From: Microcoleus sp036705565
Lineage (GTDB): Bacteria > Cyanobacteriota > Cyanobacteriia > Cyanobacteriales > Microcoleaceae
Assembly (NCBI GenBank): GCA_036705565.1
Contig: JAUBUY010000017.1
Direction: 5' to 3' (one strand)
DNA length: 64,000 nt
Positions within the stretch are counted from its first letter, which is position 1. Each line of letters opens with the position of its first letter. Positions 55,378 to 64,000 of the stretch are shown piece after piece. The notes beneath the pieces were generated by a model, which had not been told where the DNA came from, did no database searches, and saw only the letters and a list, made by a program, of their open reading frames with translations. The translations under genes were made by a program, and so were the position numbers.

Positions 55378-56517
55378 ATGAAATTGGTTTGCACCCAAAG
55401 TGACCTCAACGCCAACCTCTCGTTGGTAAGTCGGGCCGTTCCCTCCCGCCCGACACATCCGGTACTAGCCAACGTGCTCTTAGTCGCGGATGAGGAAAAT
55501 CAGCGGGTTAGCTTGACAGCTTTCGATCTCAGTTTAGGCATTCGTACCAGCTTCGCAGCAGAAGTGACTGGCGGTGGCAGTTTTACCATACCCGCTAAAT
55601 TACTCAACGATATTGTTTCGAGACTCCCAGATGGAGAGATTACTCTAGAAGACGAAGCGGGAGACACCGTAGCATATCTCACTTGCAGTTCTGGCAGCTA
55701 CCAAGTTAGAGGCATGGGCCCGGAAGAATTCCCAGAATTGCCCGCAATCGAAGCCGGAACAATCCTTAAATTGCCACCGGAAGCCTTGATAGAAGGACTC
55801 AAAGGAACTTTATTTGCTACTAGCCCCGACGAGGCAAAACAGGTACTTGCAGGCGTGCATTTAAAGGTATTGCAAGATTGCCTGGAATTTGCAGCTACAG
55901 ACGGCCACAGATTGGCAGTAGTTCAAACTGCCAATGAAAAAGCTGAAGGCGAAGAAACCCAAGAAGAATTTGAGGTGACAGTCCCCGCTAAAGCATTGCG
56001 GGAAGTAGAAAGAATGCTGGTGATGCGCCAGTGGACTGAACCTGTCACCCTGCATTTTGAACACGGTCAAGTAGTGTTTGAATGGGCAGACCAGCGGCTG
56101 ACAACCCGCACCTTGGAAGGGCAATATCCCGCATACCGGCAGTTGATTCCACCGTCTTTTGAGCGACAAATTACCTTAGAAAGGCGATCGTTCTTAGCAG
56201 CCGTAGAAAGAATAGCCGTTTTTGCAGACCAAAAAAACAATATTCTCAAATGCAGCATCGACGAGGAAAATCAGGAAATTACTTTGTCTGTAGATGCTAA
56301 AGATGTCGGCTGTGGCAAAGAGTCAATGCCCGCACAGATTTCGGGAGATAGCATCGATATTGCTTTCAACGTGAAATACTTAATTGACATTTTGAAAACT
56401 GCTCAATCCCCAGAAATTCAACTGCAATTAAACGGTGCTTTAGCCCCCGTAATTTTCCAGCCTTTGGGCGGAGTCAATGCTACATTCTTGGTAATGCCCG
56501 TGCAGCTTCGAGCGTAA
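55378..56517 (+). CDS. dnaN: DNA polymerase III beta subunit (sliding clamp)
   Basis: 379 aa from the ATG at 55378 (MKLVCTQSDLNANLSLVS); the frame stays open upstream without homology. Three clamp domains are recognisable (RAVPSRPTHPVLANVLL; TDGHRLAVVQT; LERRSFLAAVERIAVFAD) and the conserved C-terminal end (LVMPVQLRA). It forms a ring dimer that tethers the replicative polymerase. It follows dnaA and the origin in the same direction. Confidence 0.98.
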   Translation: MKLVCTQSDLNANLSLVSRAVPSRPTHPVLANVLLVADEENQRVSLTAFDLSLGIRTSFAAEVTGGGSFTIPAKLLNDIVSRLPDGEITLEDEAGDTVAYLTCSSGSYQVRGMGPEEFPELPAIEAGTILKLPPEALIEGLKGTLFATSPDEAKQVLAGVHLKVLQDCLEFAATDGHRLAVVQTANEKAEGEETQEEFEVTVPAKALREVERMLVMRQWTEPVTLHFEHGQVVFEWADQRLTTRTLEGQYPAYRQLIPPSFERQITLERRSFLAAVERIAVFADQKNNILKCSIDEENQEITLSVDAKDVGCGKESMPAQISGDSIDIAFNVKYLIDILKTAQSPEIQLQLNGALAPVIFQPLGGVNATFLVMPVQLRA

Positions 56518-56527
56518 CGGATTGGTA

Positions 56528-56584
56528 GGGGCGGGTTTTACAAACAATCTCCGCCTAAAATTGCTCCTCTAATAAACCCGCCCC
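56528..56584. terminator. inverted repeat between convergent dnaN and kinase gene
   Basis: GGGGCGGGTTT (56528-56538) pairs perfectly with AAACCCGCCCC (56574-56584) around a 35-nt loop, between two convergent stop codons. A bidirectional terminator is plausible; the loop is long. Confidence 0.45.
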
Positions 56585-56625
56585 CGCTTGGGCGGTAAAT
56601 CGATATCGACAAGTCGCCCAGGCAT

Positions 56626-58065
56626 TCAAATCCATGGCAACAAAATTTCAAATTCAGTACCTGTACCGGGCGTAGAATGCAAATTTAACTTGCCTTTATG
56701 CTTTTCCGTAACAATTTGATGGGTAATTGCCAACCCCAAACCGGTACCTTTCCCCGCCGGTTTAGTGGTGAAAAATGTCTCAAAAATCCGCCGCTGAATT
56801 TCGGGCGGAATTCCCGGCCCGTTATCGGCAATTCGGATGGCTATCCAAGCGTTATTTTGATTTTTTTCCGCAGATTCTGGGCATAAGTCGCCGTTTTGGC
56901 TGGCGGATAATAGCTGTTTGGCATTTGGTCTATCGCCCCTAACATAATTTTGAATTAATTCCGAATTCACACAGTCTCCGTCACAACTTTCTATTACCTC
57001 GGTTTCAATAGTAATCGCAGGCATAAATTCTTTTTCTGCTTTTACCTCTTCCAAAGCGTCGATCGCATTACTGATGATATTCATAAATACCTGGCTCAAC
57101 TGACCCGAATAACATTTTACCAAAGGCAAATCCCCATAGTTTTTAACTACTTTAAATCCGTACTTCAGACGATTTTTCATAATTAGCAGCGTACTGTCAA
57201 TACATTCGTGAATGTTAGCTTGCTTCAAGTGGGCTTCGTCCATGTGAGAAAAGGTGTGCAGGCTGGTGACGAGTTCGGTCAGCCTCTGCGATGAAACTTT
57301 CATACTTTTGAGAATTTCCACCCAATCTTCTTGCAAAAAATCAAATTCTATGTGTTTTTTGAGTTTGTCAATTTTTTCGCTGTCACCCACAATCTCTTCG
57401 TAAGCCGACAGCAACTCCATGATGTCTTTCGAGTAGTTGGACAAAAACCCGATATTTCCGCTAATGCAGGTGACGGGATTTCTAATTTCGTGGGCAACTC
57501 CAGCTACCATCTGTCCCAAACTCGCTAGTTTTTCGGTTTGAATTAGTTGAGATTGAGTTTGCTGCCTCAGCAATTTTGTCGCTAGTTCGTGAATGTTGGA
57601 TTGAGCTACTAACAGTTCGTGCACATCTAGCAAACTATAAGTTTGAGGCGACACTTGAACCACAATCGGTTCGTAAAGCAGTTCTTTCGATCGCAACAGC
57701 GACTTCCTGGCTGCATCCACGATTAAAGTATTGCTGGGAAAAATTAAACTCTCAGTTTCGGCAAAGCGGTACAAAGCCCTCACCGGTCGCTTTAAAAATA
57801 ATTCTCGCCCAAAAGGACGGCTGATAAATTCTAAAAATCTCCGCCGGGAAATCATACCGGCAAATTCACCTTGATGGGTCACAATGACTCCCGGTAACAG
57901 CGGATTAGCTTCTAACATCTGAGAAATTCGTATTCCCCAATCCGTAGCTTCTACCTGAAAATCGTAAAGCGACAATTCTTGGAGAGTAGAGTCTAAACAA
58001 AGTTCTCCTAGGTCAGCCTCGGAGAGGGGTTGGACTGGTCTTTCTACGCAGGAGGTATTCAACAT
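56626..58065 (-). CDS. CBS-like sensor histidine kinase
   Basis: 479 aa. The N-terminal 165 residues look like a CBS-pair sensor (LLPGVIVTHQGEFAGMISRR; YEPIVVQVSPQTYSLLDVHE). A coiled coil (LLRQQTQSQLIQTEKL) leads to HisKA with H192 (GVAHEIRNPVT) and HATPase with NAIDALEE, DNGPGIP and GTGLGLAIT. The kinase core is of the same type as that of the first gene in the window (NLIGNSLDALE, FTTKP). No membrane segment. No response regulator is adjacent. Confidence 0.92.
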   Translation of the reverse strand: MLNTSCVERPVQPLSEADLGELCLDSTLQELSLYDFQVEATDWGIRISQMLEANPLLPGVIVTHQGEFAGMISRRRFLEFISRPFGRELFLKRPVRALYRFAETESLIFPSNTLIVDAARKSLLRSKELLYEPIVVQVSPQTYSLLDVHELLVAQSNIHELATKLLRQQTQSQLIQTEKLASLGQMVAGVAHEIRNPVTCISGNIGFLSNYSKDIMELLSAYEEIVGDSEKIDKLKKHIEFDFLQEDWVEILKSMKVSSQRLTELVTSLHTFSHMDEAHLKQANIHECIDSTLLIMKNRLKYGFKVVKNYGDLPLVKCYSGQLSQVFMNIISNAIDALEEVKAEKEFMPAITIETEVIESCDGDCVNSELIQNYVRGDRPNAKQLLSASQNGDLCPESAEKNQNNAWIAIRIADNGPGIPPEIQRRIFETFFTTKPAGKGTGLGLAITHQIVTEKHKGKLNLHSTPGTGTEFEILLPWI

Positions 58066-58702
58066 AAATTTATCAGCACGCTTTTTTTGGGGTTCTATTT
58101 GCCAGACATTCAGCTACCAAAGGTCAGCAGGTGAGTTGCTGAGTGGACAGACATCCCCCTGGCAAACTGCATTTTAAATTACACAAAAAACTGACTGTAC
58201 CAAGGAAAATTTTACCACTTAAAGTATTAGGCAAGATTGAGGATCGCCGAGATAAATGCGCCCTTGTAATTATACCTGACTTTATTTTATACTGACTTGA
58301 GCGGTATTAACGCTTGTTTCTACTATTTAACTATTCATTAATCTTAGGTAGTTGTCTTAACCTTTTGTTAATAAAATATTAGGCTGAGAAATATAAGTGA
58401 TTGATAATAGAAGAAAATCGGAATTGCCCGATCGCCAACACGATGCAGCCCGTCAGCAGACAATTTAAAAGCAGTAAGTCGGGGGGTGACGCCCCGGAAT
58501 TTTAGCTGGCTATCGCGAGGGCGTCCCGCCCTCGCCCGTGCTAAGGCATTTGAGGCGATTTTATCCCATATCCCCGATCCGGTACTCGCAACCCTCCGTA
58601 ACGCTCAGCCAGCTACACACCTGCCAGTGCGTCCCCTAGAAGTTTGTCGTGAAAACAATTATTTTTACCCGAAATATCTATCAAATCGGCGACGGTTCGC
58701 AG

Positions 58703-58800
58703 AGTCAATCGATTTTAGATTTTAGATTTTAGATTTTAGAATTGAAGCATTGACCCCAGGGATAAATTCGGGGGCTTGTATCCTGGATAATTTCGGTCAA
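58703..58800 (+). repeat. heptanucleotide-repeat element, copy C
   Basis: GTCAATCGAT, four heptamers (58711-58740), ATTGAAGCATTGAC, then CCCAGGGATAAATTCGGGGG, GTATCCTGGAT and TTTCGGTCAA. It shares its left and right ends with copy A and its middle with copy B, but lacks the 50-nt GGATACAGG module. Confidence 0.85.
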
Positions 58801-58969
58801 TTATTGATTGGCTGTACGAGGCGGATATGAATAGAAGTTCATTCAAATTAAAACAAGTTTAACCATTCCCAATCATTCAAGGCATCAGCATTGATTAAAT
58901 TAGAAGCTCTACAAATTTCCGCAAAAAAAAGACAAAATAAAATTAACGGGATCTTAACTTAGTGCTATG

Positions 58970-59002
58970 CTTTGGTATGATCTACAAGGAGTTCTACCAA
59001 AG
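58970..59002 (+). promoter_or_regulatory. inverted repeat upstream of the permease gene
   Basis: CTTTGGTA and TACCAAAG separated by 17 nt, ending 37 bp before the permease start. It could be an operator or a leader hairpin; no regulator is assigned. Confidence 0.3.
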
Positions 59003-59039
59003 ACGTATAGCTAAATAGCAATCTACCAGTAGGTGATCG

Positions 59040-60119
59040 ATGCAACCCGCCCTGACAAATCAGTTAAATAATGCTTTCACCCTGTTTCTCAGCTTGTTAG
59101 TAGAAGCAATACCTTTTCTGCTGCTCGGAGTTTTATTTTCAGGTTTGCTGCTGGGGTTTGTAGACGAACGCAAACTCGTATCGCGCATCCCGCGAAACCC
59201 GCTGCTGGCGGCTTTGATGGGCAGTTCGATCGGCTTTTTGTTTCCCGTGTGCGAGTGCGGTAACGTGCCCGTAGCCCGCAGGTTACTGATGCAGGGAGTA
59301 CCCGCACCAGCCGCGATCGGCTTTTTGCTGGCGGCCCCCACCATCAACCCCGTGGTAATTTGGGCTACTTGGACGGCATTTCGGGATCAGCCAGAAATTG
59401 TAGTTTTTCGGGTGGTATTTTCTCTGTCTATAGCCACAATTATCGGCTGGGTGTTCAGCGCCCAAAAAGACTTGCGGCCTCTGCTGCAACCCTCTGTAGC
59501 CCGTGCGATTCCTCTGCCAAAACCAGAGTTTTCCGAAAAAGAACTCGTCCAAGCTAACACTCCGCTGCTGTTGCAGTCGGGAACATTTATGCTCGGTCAG
59601 CCGGGGGGGGTGGTGCCGATCGAATCTTTGCTACAAGACAACTGGAAGCCATTACAAACAGCCAAAACAGAAAAAACCTCGAAACTTTCCTCAATGTTCC
59701 ACCCCGTTTCTAAAGAGCGTCTGCGCCTGCTTTTAGATACTATGGTACAGGAGTTGCGCGAATTAGGAGGAGTGTTGGTAATCGGAAGTGCGATCGCAGC
59801 CATCATTCAAGTTGGCGCCCCCCGCGAACTAATTCTCAACCTCGGCCAAGGCCCCGTTTCCTCGATTCTAGCCATGCTGCTATTAGCTGCAGTCGTATCG
59901 ATTTGTTCTACAGTAGATGCCTTTTTTGCCCTGTCTTTTGCTTCCACATTTACCAGCGGTTCGCTGTTAGCATTTCTCGTTTTCGGCCCGATGATTGACC
60001 TCAAAGGTATAGGTTTAATGCTGTCAATTTTCAAAGGTAGAGCCGTAGTTTACTTAATTGTATTAGCAGCTCAGTTAACCTTTTTAATGACCCTTTCTAT
60101 TAACTTGCATTTAGGTTAA
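59040..60119 (+). CDS. UPF0718-family permease
   Basis: 359 aa, about eight membrane helices in two halves joined by a soluble loop (about 145-225). Conserved family residues: PVCECGNVPVARRL and AAPTINPVVIWATW in the first half, CSTVDAFFALSF in the second. The family (YraQ/YcgR type, DUF318) is a two-part permease whose substrate is not firmly known; metal or thiol-linked transport has been suggested. The next gene, a TIGR03943 protein, is its usual partner. AGGTGA precedes the ATG. Confidence 0.92.
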   Translation: MQPALTNQLNNAFTLFLSLLVEAIPFLLLGVLFSGLLLGFVDERKLVSRIPRNPLLAALMGSSIGFLFPVCECGNVPVARRLLMQGVPAPAAIGFLLAAPTINPVVIWATWTAFRDQPEIVVFRVVFSLSIATIIGWVFSAQKDLRPLLQPSVARAIPLPKPEFSEKELVQANTPLLLQSGTFMLGQPGGVVPIESLLQDNWKPLQTAKTEKTSKLSSMFHPVSKERLRLLLDTMVQELRELGGVLVIGSAIAAIIQVGAPRELILNLGQGPVSSILAMLLLAAVVSICSTVDAFFALSFASTFTSGSLLAFLVFGPMIDLKGIGLMLSIFKGRAVVYLIVLAAQLTFLMTLSINLHLG

Positions 60120-60264
60120 TAAACTAGCTCAAACAGACAACTCATACGATGATTTTCGCTGGGCTATTTTCAATTACCTTGCTCCCCGACACAGAAGTCA
60201 CCGATATACGGATAGTTTTTTTTCTTTTCCTTCTACCCTCTTCCTTCCCAGTCACTCTTAAAAA

Positions 60265-61053
60265 ATGAATTTAAAAAAAATTAGCCCCTGGCTGGATGCC
60301 CTAGCTATCTTAGCCTGGGGAATATTGCTCCTCAAATATTGGATCACGGGCAAATTAAGCATTCTCATTCACCCCAATTACTTTGGCTTGACTCTAGCAG
60401 GAGGAATCGGCTTAATAGTTATTGGCGGTTTAAAAACTTGGGAACTCTTAAAACTCGATCGCACCACAAAGCAATCGCGGACATCAACAGCAAATAACTC
60501 TCTCAGAATCACAGAAGTTGAACACGTTACTTTGTTTCCCCCCAGTATCGGCAGCACCTTAATGTTGAGCGTCGCATTAATAGGTTTACTAATAACGCCA
60601 CGCACATTTACCAGCCAGACAGCTTTAGAACGGGGCCTCACCGAAGCCCTGCCCATCACCAGACTGCAACCCCAAGAATTTCGCAATACTACCAAACCAG
60701 AAAATCGATCGCTCGTCGAATGGGTGCGGCTGTTAAATTTCAACCCCGAACCGGATACATACAGAGGTCAAAAAGTCAAAGTTCAAGGATTTGTAATTCA
60801 CCCCCCCAACATAGCCGAACAATATATGTGGCTCGGGCGTTTTATCATTACCTGCTGCGCGGCAGACGCCTATCCGATCGGGTTGCCTGTAAAACTACCG
60901 ATCGGTCAAAGCCGCGCCGCCTTTGCCCCAGACAGTTGGCTAGAAATAGAAGGAGAAACGATCGTAGAAGAACTGCAAGGCAAGCGCAAATTAACCATTC
61001 AAGCATCCTCCCTCAAACCAATTCCTGAACCAAAAAACCCTTATGATTATTAG
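60265..61053 (+). CDS. TIGR03943-family permease partner (DUF1980)
   Basis: 262 aa. Two N-terminal membrane helices (AILAWGILLLKYW; YFGLTLAGGIGLIVIGG) and a third at about 95-112, followed by an extracytoplasmic or soluble domain with KVQGFVIHP and a conserved Cys pair (ITCCAADAYPIGL). It ends in an OB-like segment (DSWLEIEGETI). Proteins of this family occur beside UPF0718 permeases as the second subunit; the pair here is 145 bp apart in the same direction. The Cys pair and HP residues suggest metal contact, by inference only. Confidence 0.88.
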   Translation: MNLKKISPWLDALAILAWGILLLKYWITGKLSILIHPNYFGLTLAGGIGLIVIGGLKTWELLKLDRTTKQSRTSTANNSLRITEVEHVTLFPPSIGSTLMLSVALIGLLITPRTFTSQTALERGLTEALPITRLQPQEFRNTTKPENRSLVEWVRLLNFNPEPDTYRGQKVKVQGFVIHPPNIAEQYMWLGRFIITCCAADAYPIGLPVKLPIGQSRAAFAPDSWLEIEGETIVEELQGKRKLTIQASSLKPIPEPKNPYDY

Positions 61054-61235
61054 ATGTGGAATAAGTATCAGATTAAATTTTACCTTGATTGCGAGATCGA
61101 CAGTCCAGAACCGTCCTGCGTATACAAATTAAGATACTGTACAGTCAGCGATCAAACTTGCAAAAGCATCCTGTAGTAGTTGCCAAAAGTAAATTCAGCA
61201 ACTACACTCGTCATTAGTAAATAAATTCTGAGTAT

Positions 61236-62612
61236 ATGTCAGCAGAAAAAAAATTAGCTATCAAAGGTGCGGCCTGGACGATCGCCAGTTATGCAAGCAG
61301 TCAAATTATCCGATTTGGCAGTAACTTAATCCTGACGCGTCTGCTTTTACCCGAACTATTTGGTCTCGTAGGTCTAACCTACGTTTTCATCATAGGGATC
61401 AACTTATTTTCAGACATAGGTCTAGGCCCAAGCATCATCCAGAATAAGCGCGGGGAAGATCCTCAATTTCTCAACACCGCTTGGACACTGCAAGTCATTC
61501 GCAGCTTTTTCGTTTGGATTTGTTTGATTATAATTACCCAGCCTGTTGCGAGTTTTTATGGAGATACCCGTCTGGAGTGGTTGATTCCAGTAATAGGTAT
61601 AAATTCCTTAATAGGAGGCTTTAAATCCACTGCCACATCCAGCCTAGAACGCAAAATGGCAGTGAAGAAAGTAGTAATTTTTGAGTTGGGCCAACAGATT
61701 TTTTCTACTACAGTAATGATTGTCTGGGCCTGGTTCGATCGCAGCGTCTGGGCGATCGTTGCAGGCGGCTTGAGTGGAGCTTTAATAGAGTTAGTATGGA
61801 GCCATTTTTTGATTCCCGGCAAGTCAAACCGCTTTGCTTGGGATAAAGAAGCAGTTAAAGAAATATTTTCTTATGGGAAATGGATATTTCTGTCTACGGC
61901 TTTGTATTTCTTGTGTTCTCAAGCCGATAGACTCATCCTGGGGAAAATATTTACTTTAACAACCTTGGGCATTTACGGCATCGCTTTTACTCTCGGCGAT
62001 ATGCCGCGCCAAGTCATCATCGCCATTAGCGGCCGGGTCATTTTTCCCTCGATTTCTATGCTGGCAGAGTTGCCGCGGGAGGAGTTGCGCGCGAAGATAC
62101 TTAAGAACCGCAAGTTAATTCTAATACCATTAGCCGTAGGTTTAGCAATTTTTGTGAGCTTCGGAGATCAGTTAATTTTAACACTGTATCGGAAAGAGTA
62201 TGAGGCGGCATCTTGGATGATGCCTATCTTGGCTTTAGGTATCTGGCACACCACCCTCTACAATCTGATGGGTTCTTGTCTGTTAGCCGTAGGAAAGTCT
62301 CAGTACCAAGCTATGGGAAATCTGCTGACTTTTGTGAATCTATGTATAAGTATACCGCTGGGATATCACTTAAAAGGTAATTTAGGTGCCGTGATTGCTG
62401 TAGCTCTAGGCGACCTTCCTACCTACGCAGTAACTAACTACGGTTTGTGGAAAGAAGGACTAACTTGTTTTTGGCAGGATATTCAATTAACAGCACTGTT
62501 TTTAGGGGTGCTGGCAACTCTAATTTCATGTAGAGTGGCTTTTGGTTTGGATCTGCCGATAGATAAAATATCACCGATGGATTTAATCCCCATCAATCAA
62601 CTGTTTCAGTAA
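61236..62612 (+). CDS. polysaccharide flippase (Wzx-like)
   Basis: 458 aa, about 12-14 membrane helices of the MOP superfamily. It begins with the family leader GAAWTIASYASSQIIRFGSN and LTRLLLPELFGLVGL, and continues with DIGLGPSIIQ, all usual in lipopolysaccharide/exopolysaccharide exporters. It would move lipid-linked oligosaccharides across the membrane for capsule or sheath assembly. No glycosyltransferase lies in this window next to it. It ends with a short non-conserved tail. Confidence 0.9.
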   Translation: MSAEKKLAIKGAAWTIASYASSQIIRFGSNLILTRLLLPELFGLVGLTYVFIIGINLFSDIGLGPSIIQNKRGEDPQFLNTAWTLQVIRSFFVWICLIIITQPVASFYGDTRLEWLIPVIGINSLIGGFKSTATSSLERKMAVKKVVIFELGQQIFSTTVMIVWAWFDRSVWAIVAGGLSGALIELVWSHFLIPGKSNRFAWDKEAVKEIFSYGKWIFLSTALYFLCSQADRLILGKIFTLTTLGIYGIAFTLGDMPRQVIIAISGRVIFPSISMLAELPREELRAKILKNRKLILIPLAVGLAIFVSFGDQLILTLYRKEYEAASWMMPILALGIWHTTLYNLMGSCLLAVGKSQYQAMGNLLTFVNLCISIPLGYHLKGNLGAVIAVALGDLPTYAVTNYGLWKEGLTCFWQDIQLTALFLGVLATLISCRVAFGLDLPIDKISPMDLIPINQLFQ

Positions 62613-62846
62613 ACAAACCTGTTGAAACTGCAGCGTGTCCCACCTAATTAATATCTTAAGTTTCATTCAGTCCTGGAGGCACCACAAGTTTCAAAAACTA
62701 GGTTTGTTACGGGAACTAACTCGTTGCAGCCATTTACTGTGGTAAAAAAATGGCTGGGTGAGTGTTAGGAATGGGCCCATAAGTGTAAAATTTAATAGGG
62801 AAAATTTGGTAGTTAATTTTCAGCAGAAAGTAGGAGAGAAAGATTG

Positions 62847-64000
62847 GTGAGTATTTTTAAGAAAAAAATTAATCCTTCACCCTTCGCTATTGGGCCATTC
62901 AAACAGCCGATCGACCGCACGGCCATCATCCTCATGCTAGTGCTGAGCTTCTTAATCGGGCTGCTGCTGCTGAGCGGCGATCGCACAGCACCCAGAGTGC
63001 GAGAATTTACCTGGGAAAACAAACAAATCGGCGCCGAAGATACCGGCTTTATCCTCACATTCTTTCGGCCGATGAACCAGCCCACCGTCGAGGAAAACTT
63101 AAAGCTAGAACCCCCCCTCCCCGGTAAATTTAGTTGGGCTGGAAGGCGCATGGCTTACACCCTCAAAGATCCAGCACCCTACGGCGTTACCTACACATTA
63201 AAACTCGCCGGAGCAACCGACAAGTATTTCGGAGAAAAAAACCAAAATAAAGGAACGCTAATGCAACCGTTTAGCAGTTCCTTTCGCAGCCGCGATCGAG
63301 CTTTTGCTTACATCGGTGTCCAAGGCGAAACAGAAAGCAGATTAATGCTAGTCAATCTCACCAGCAGCGACTCGAAACCAATACCGCTGACTCCCAAAGA
63401 TTTAGTTGTCACCGATTTTAAACCATATCCCGACAGCGATCGCATTTTATTCTCCGCCACAGATCGATCTATCGCCCGTACTCGCGGCACCCTCAATCAA
63501 GAACTCTTCACAGTCACCACCGGCCTCAACCCCCAATCAGGCTCAGGAAATCAACCAAAATACCCAGCCGGTAGAATCGACAAAATCTTAGACTCCAAAG
63601 ATTACCAAAACCTCAAATTCGACCTCTCAGCCGACGGAAAAATCATAGTTGTCCAGCGCGTCAACCGCCGCAATCCCGGCGATTTCAGTCCTTGGATTGT
63701 GGAAGAAAAAGTGCCGCCCAGACCATTGGAAAATGAACAAGGCGGAGATTTTATGATTCGCCCCGATAGCATATCGATGGTAATATCTCAAAAACAAGGA
63801 TTAGCGATCGTCCCCCTCAAACCCGAAGCAGATCCAGTCGAATTTTTGCCAAAATACGAACAAGTATTGGGGATGGCCCGCGACAACTCGGCCGCCGCCT
63901 ATGTTAAATACAACAGCGATTTTACTCGATCGCTTTTCATCTTAGATAACCAAGGTGTAGAACAAGAAATATTGCGTATTCCCGGCAGCATTATGGCTGT
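62847..64000 (+). CDS. membrane-anchored Ig-like/propeller protein (3' partial)
   Basis: The frame runs from a GTG at 62847 (AGGAGAG nine bases upstream; a TTG one codon earlier is possible) to the window edge without a stop, at least 384 aa. A membrane helix lies at about 31-49 (LMLVLSFLIGLLLLSG). Next comes an SbsA-type bacterial Ig-like domain (about 60-130, GFILTFFRPMNQPTVEENLK). From about 150 repeated blade-like stretches (YIGVQGETESRLMLVNL, LKFDLSADGKIIVVQRV) suggest a TolB/WD40-like propeller. Probably envelope-associated; function unknown. It lies 234 bp after the flippase in the same direction. Confidence 0.82.
   Translation, partial: MSIFKKKINPSPFAIGPFKQPIDRTAIILMLVLSFLIGLLLLSGDRTAPRVREFTWENKQIGAEDTGFILTFFRPMNQPTVEENLKLEPPLPGKFSWAGRRMAYTLKDPAPYGVTYTLKLAGATDKYFGEKNQNKGTLMQPFSSSFRSRDRAFAYIGVQGETESRLMLVNLTSSDSKPIPLTPKDLVVTDFKPYPDSDRILFSATDRSIARTRGTLNQELFTVTTGLNPQSGSGNQPKYPAGRIDKILDSKDYQNLKFDLSADGKIIVVQRVNRRNPGDFSPWIVEEKVPPRPLENEQGGDFMIRPDSISMVISQKQGLAIVPLKPEADPVEFLPKYEQVLGMARDNSAAAYVKYNSDFTRSLFILDNQGVEQEILRIPGSIMA

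Larger units (their letters stand above)
58066..59039. other. 974-bp intergenic region with repeats and hairpins
   Basis: It contains a GC hairpin (58515-58535, GCGAGGGC/GCCCTCGC), the heptamer element near 58705-58800 and an inverted repeat upstream of the permease. An 80-codon frame over 58486-58725 runs through the hairpin and heptamers and is not a credible gene. Confidence 0.6.

Noticed and set aside
58486..58725. 80-codon plus-strand frame
   Set aside because: It is built from a GC hairpin and the start of a heptamer element, so it is not a credible gene.

Overview
The window is chromosomal DNA of a cyanobacterium, most likely a filamentous Oscillatoria/Microcoleus-type strain. The evidence is a complete kaiA-kaiB-kaiC clock locus, bilin-type GAF photoreceptor domains, pentapeptide-repeat proteins, many GCGATCGC (HIP1-like) octamers, and a dispersed heptanucleotide repeat (unit TTTTAGA) in at least nine intergenic places. 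The genus is inferred, not proven.

Layout. 1-8.5 kb: 3' part of a phytochrome-like sensor kinase, two pentapeptide-repeat proteins, an orphan IS630-type HTH protein, an InrS-like metal sensor and an HtrA-type protease. 8.6-15.4 kb: an AT-richer defence block with an AIPR-family protein, a type III-like methyltransferase (Mod) and helicase-nuclease (Res) in tight tandem, then a MazEF-type toxin-antitoxin pair. 15.5-18 kb: a glutathione transferase-like protein and a TPR lipoprotein/secreted protein. 18-25.2 kb: the circadian locus, with a CBS/PAS hybrid kinase carrying three degenerate receivers divergent from kaiA, and a repeat element between kaiB and kaiC. 25.4-28.7 kb: a dead EAL pseudogene, then an RsbQ-like alpha/beta hydrolase next to a PAS-GAF-GGDEF diguanylate cyclase. 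29.4-43.6 kb: an almost pure signalling island on both strands. It contains a dCache hybrid kinase, receiver-kinases, a receiver-PAS-adenylate cyclase, an Rcp1-like receiver, a decayed receiver paralogue, and a multi-PAS kinase with an ethylene-receptor-like membrane domain that lacks the copper-ligand Cys. 44-54.8 kb: tkt, lysS, three TerD-family genes (one fused to a vWA domain), def, a second HtrA protease, then dnaA. 54.8-55.3 kb: a probable replication origin with seven DnaA-box-like sites, followed by dnaN. 56.6-64 kb: a CBS-like sensor kinase, a permease plus TIGR03943 partner pair, a polysaccharide flippase and the 5' part of a membrane-anchored Ig-like/propeller protein cut by the window end.

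How the genes fit together. Replication initiation (dnaA-oriC-dnaN), clock (kai) and basic metabolism (tkt, lysS, def) form the core. Between them sit environmental-sensing genes whose outputs include c-di-GMP (GGDEF), cAMP (class III cyclase) and phosphorelay. The repeats (heptamer elements, a palindromic MITE-like family, CCCGG-centred palindromes) lie in the spacers, often immediately beside start or stop codons. The most interesting combinations are the AIPR-Mod-Res cassette, the RsbQ-like hydrolase coupled to a diguanylate cyclase, the ethylene-receptor-like kinase without its Cys, and the duplicated def tail beside a heptamer array.
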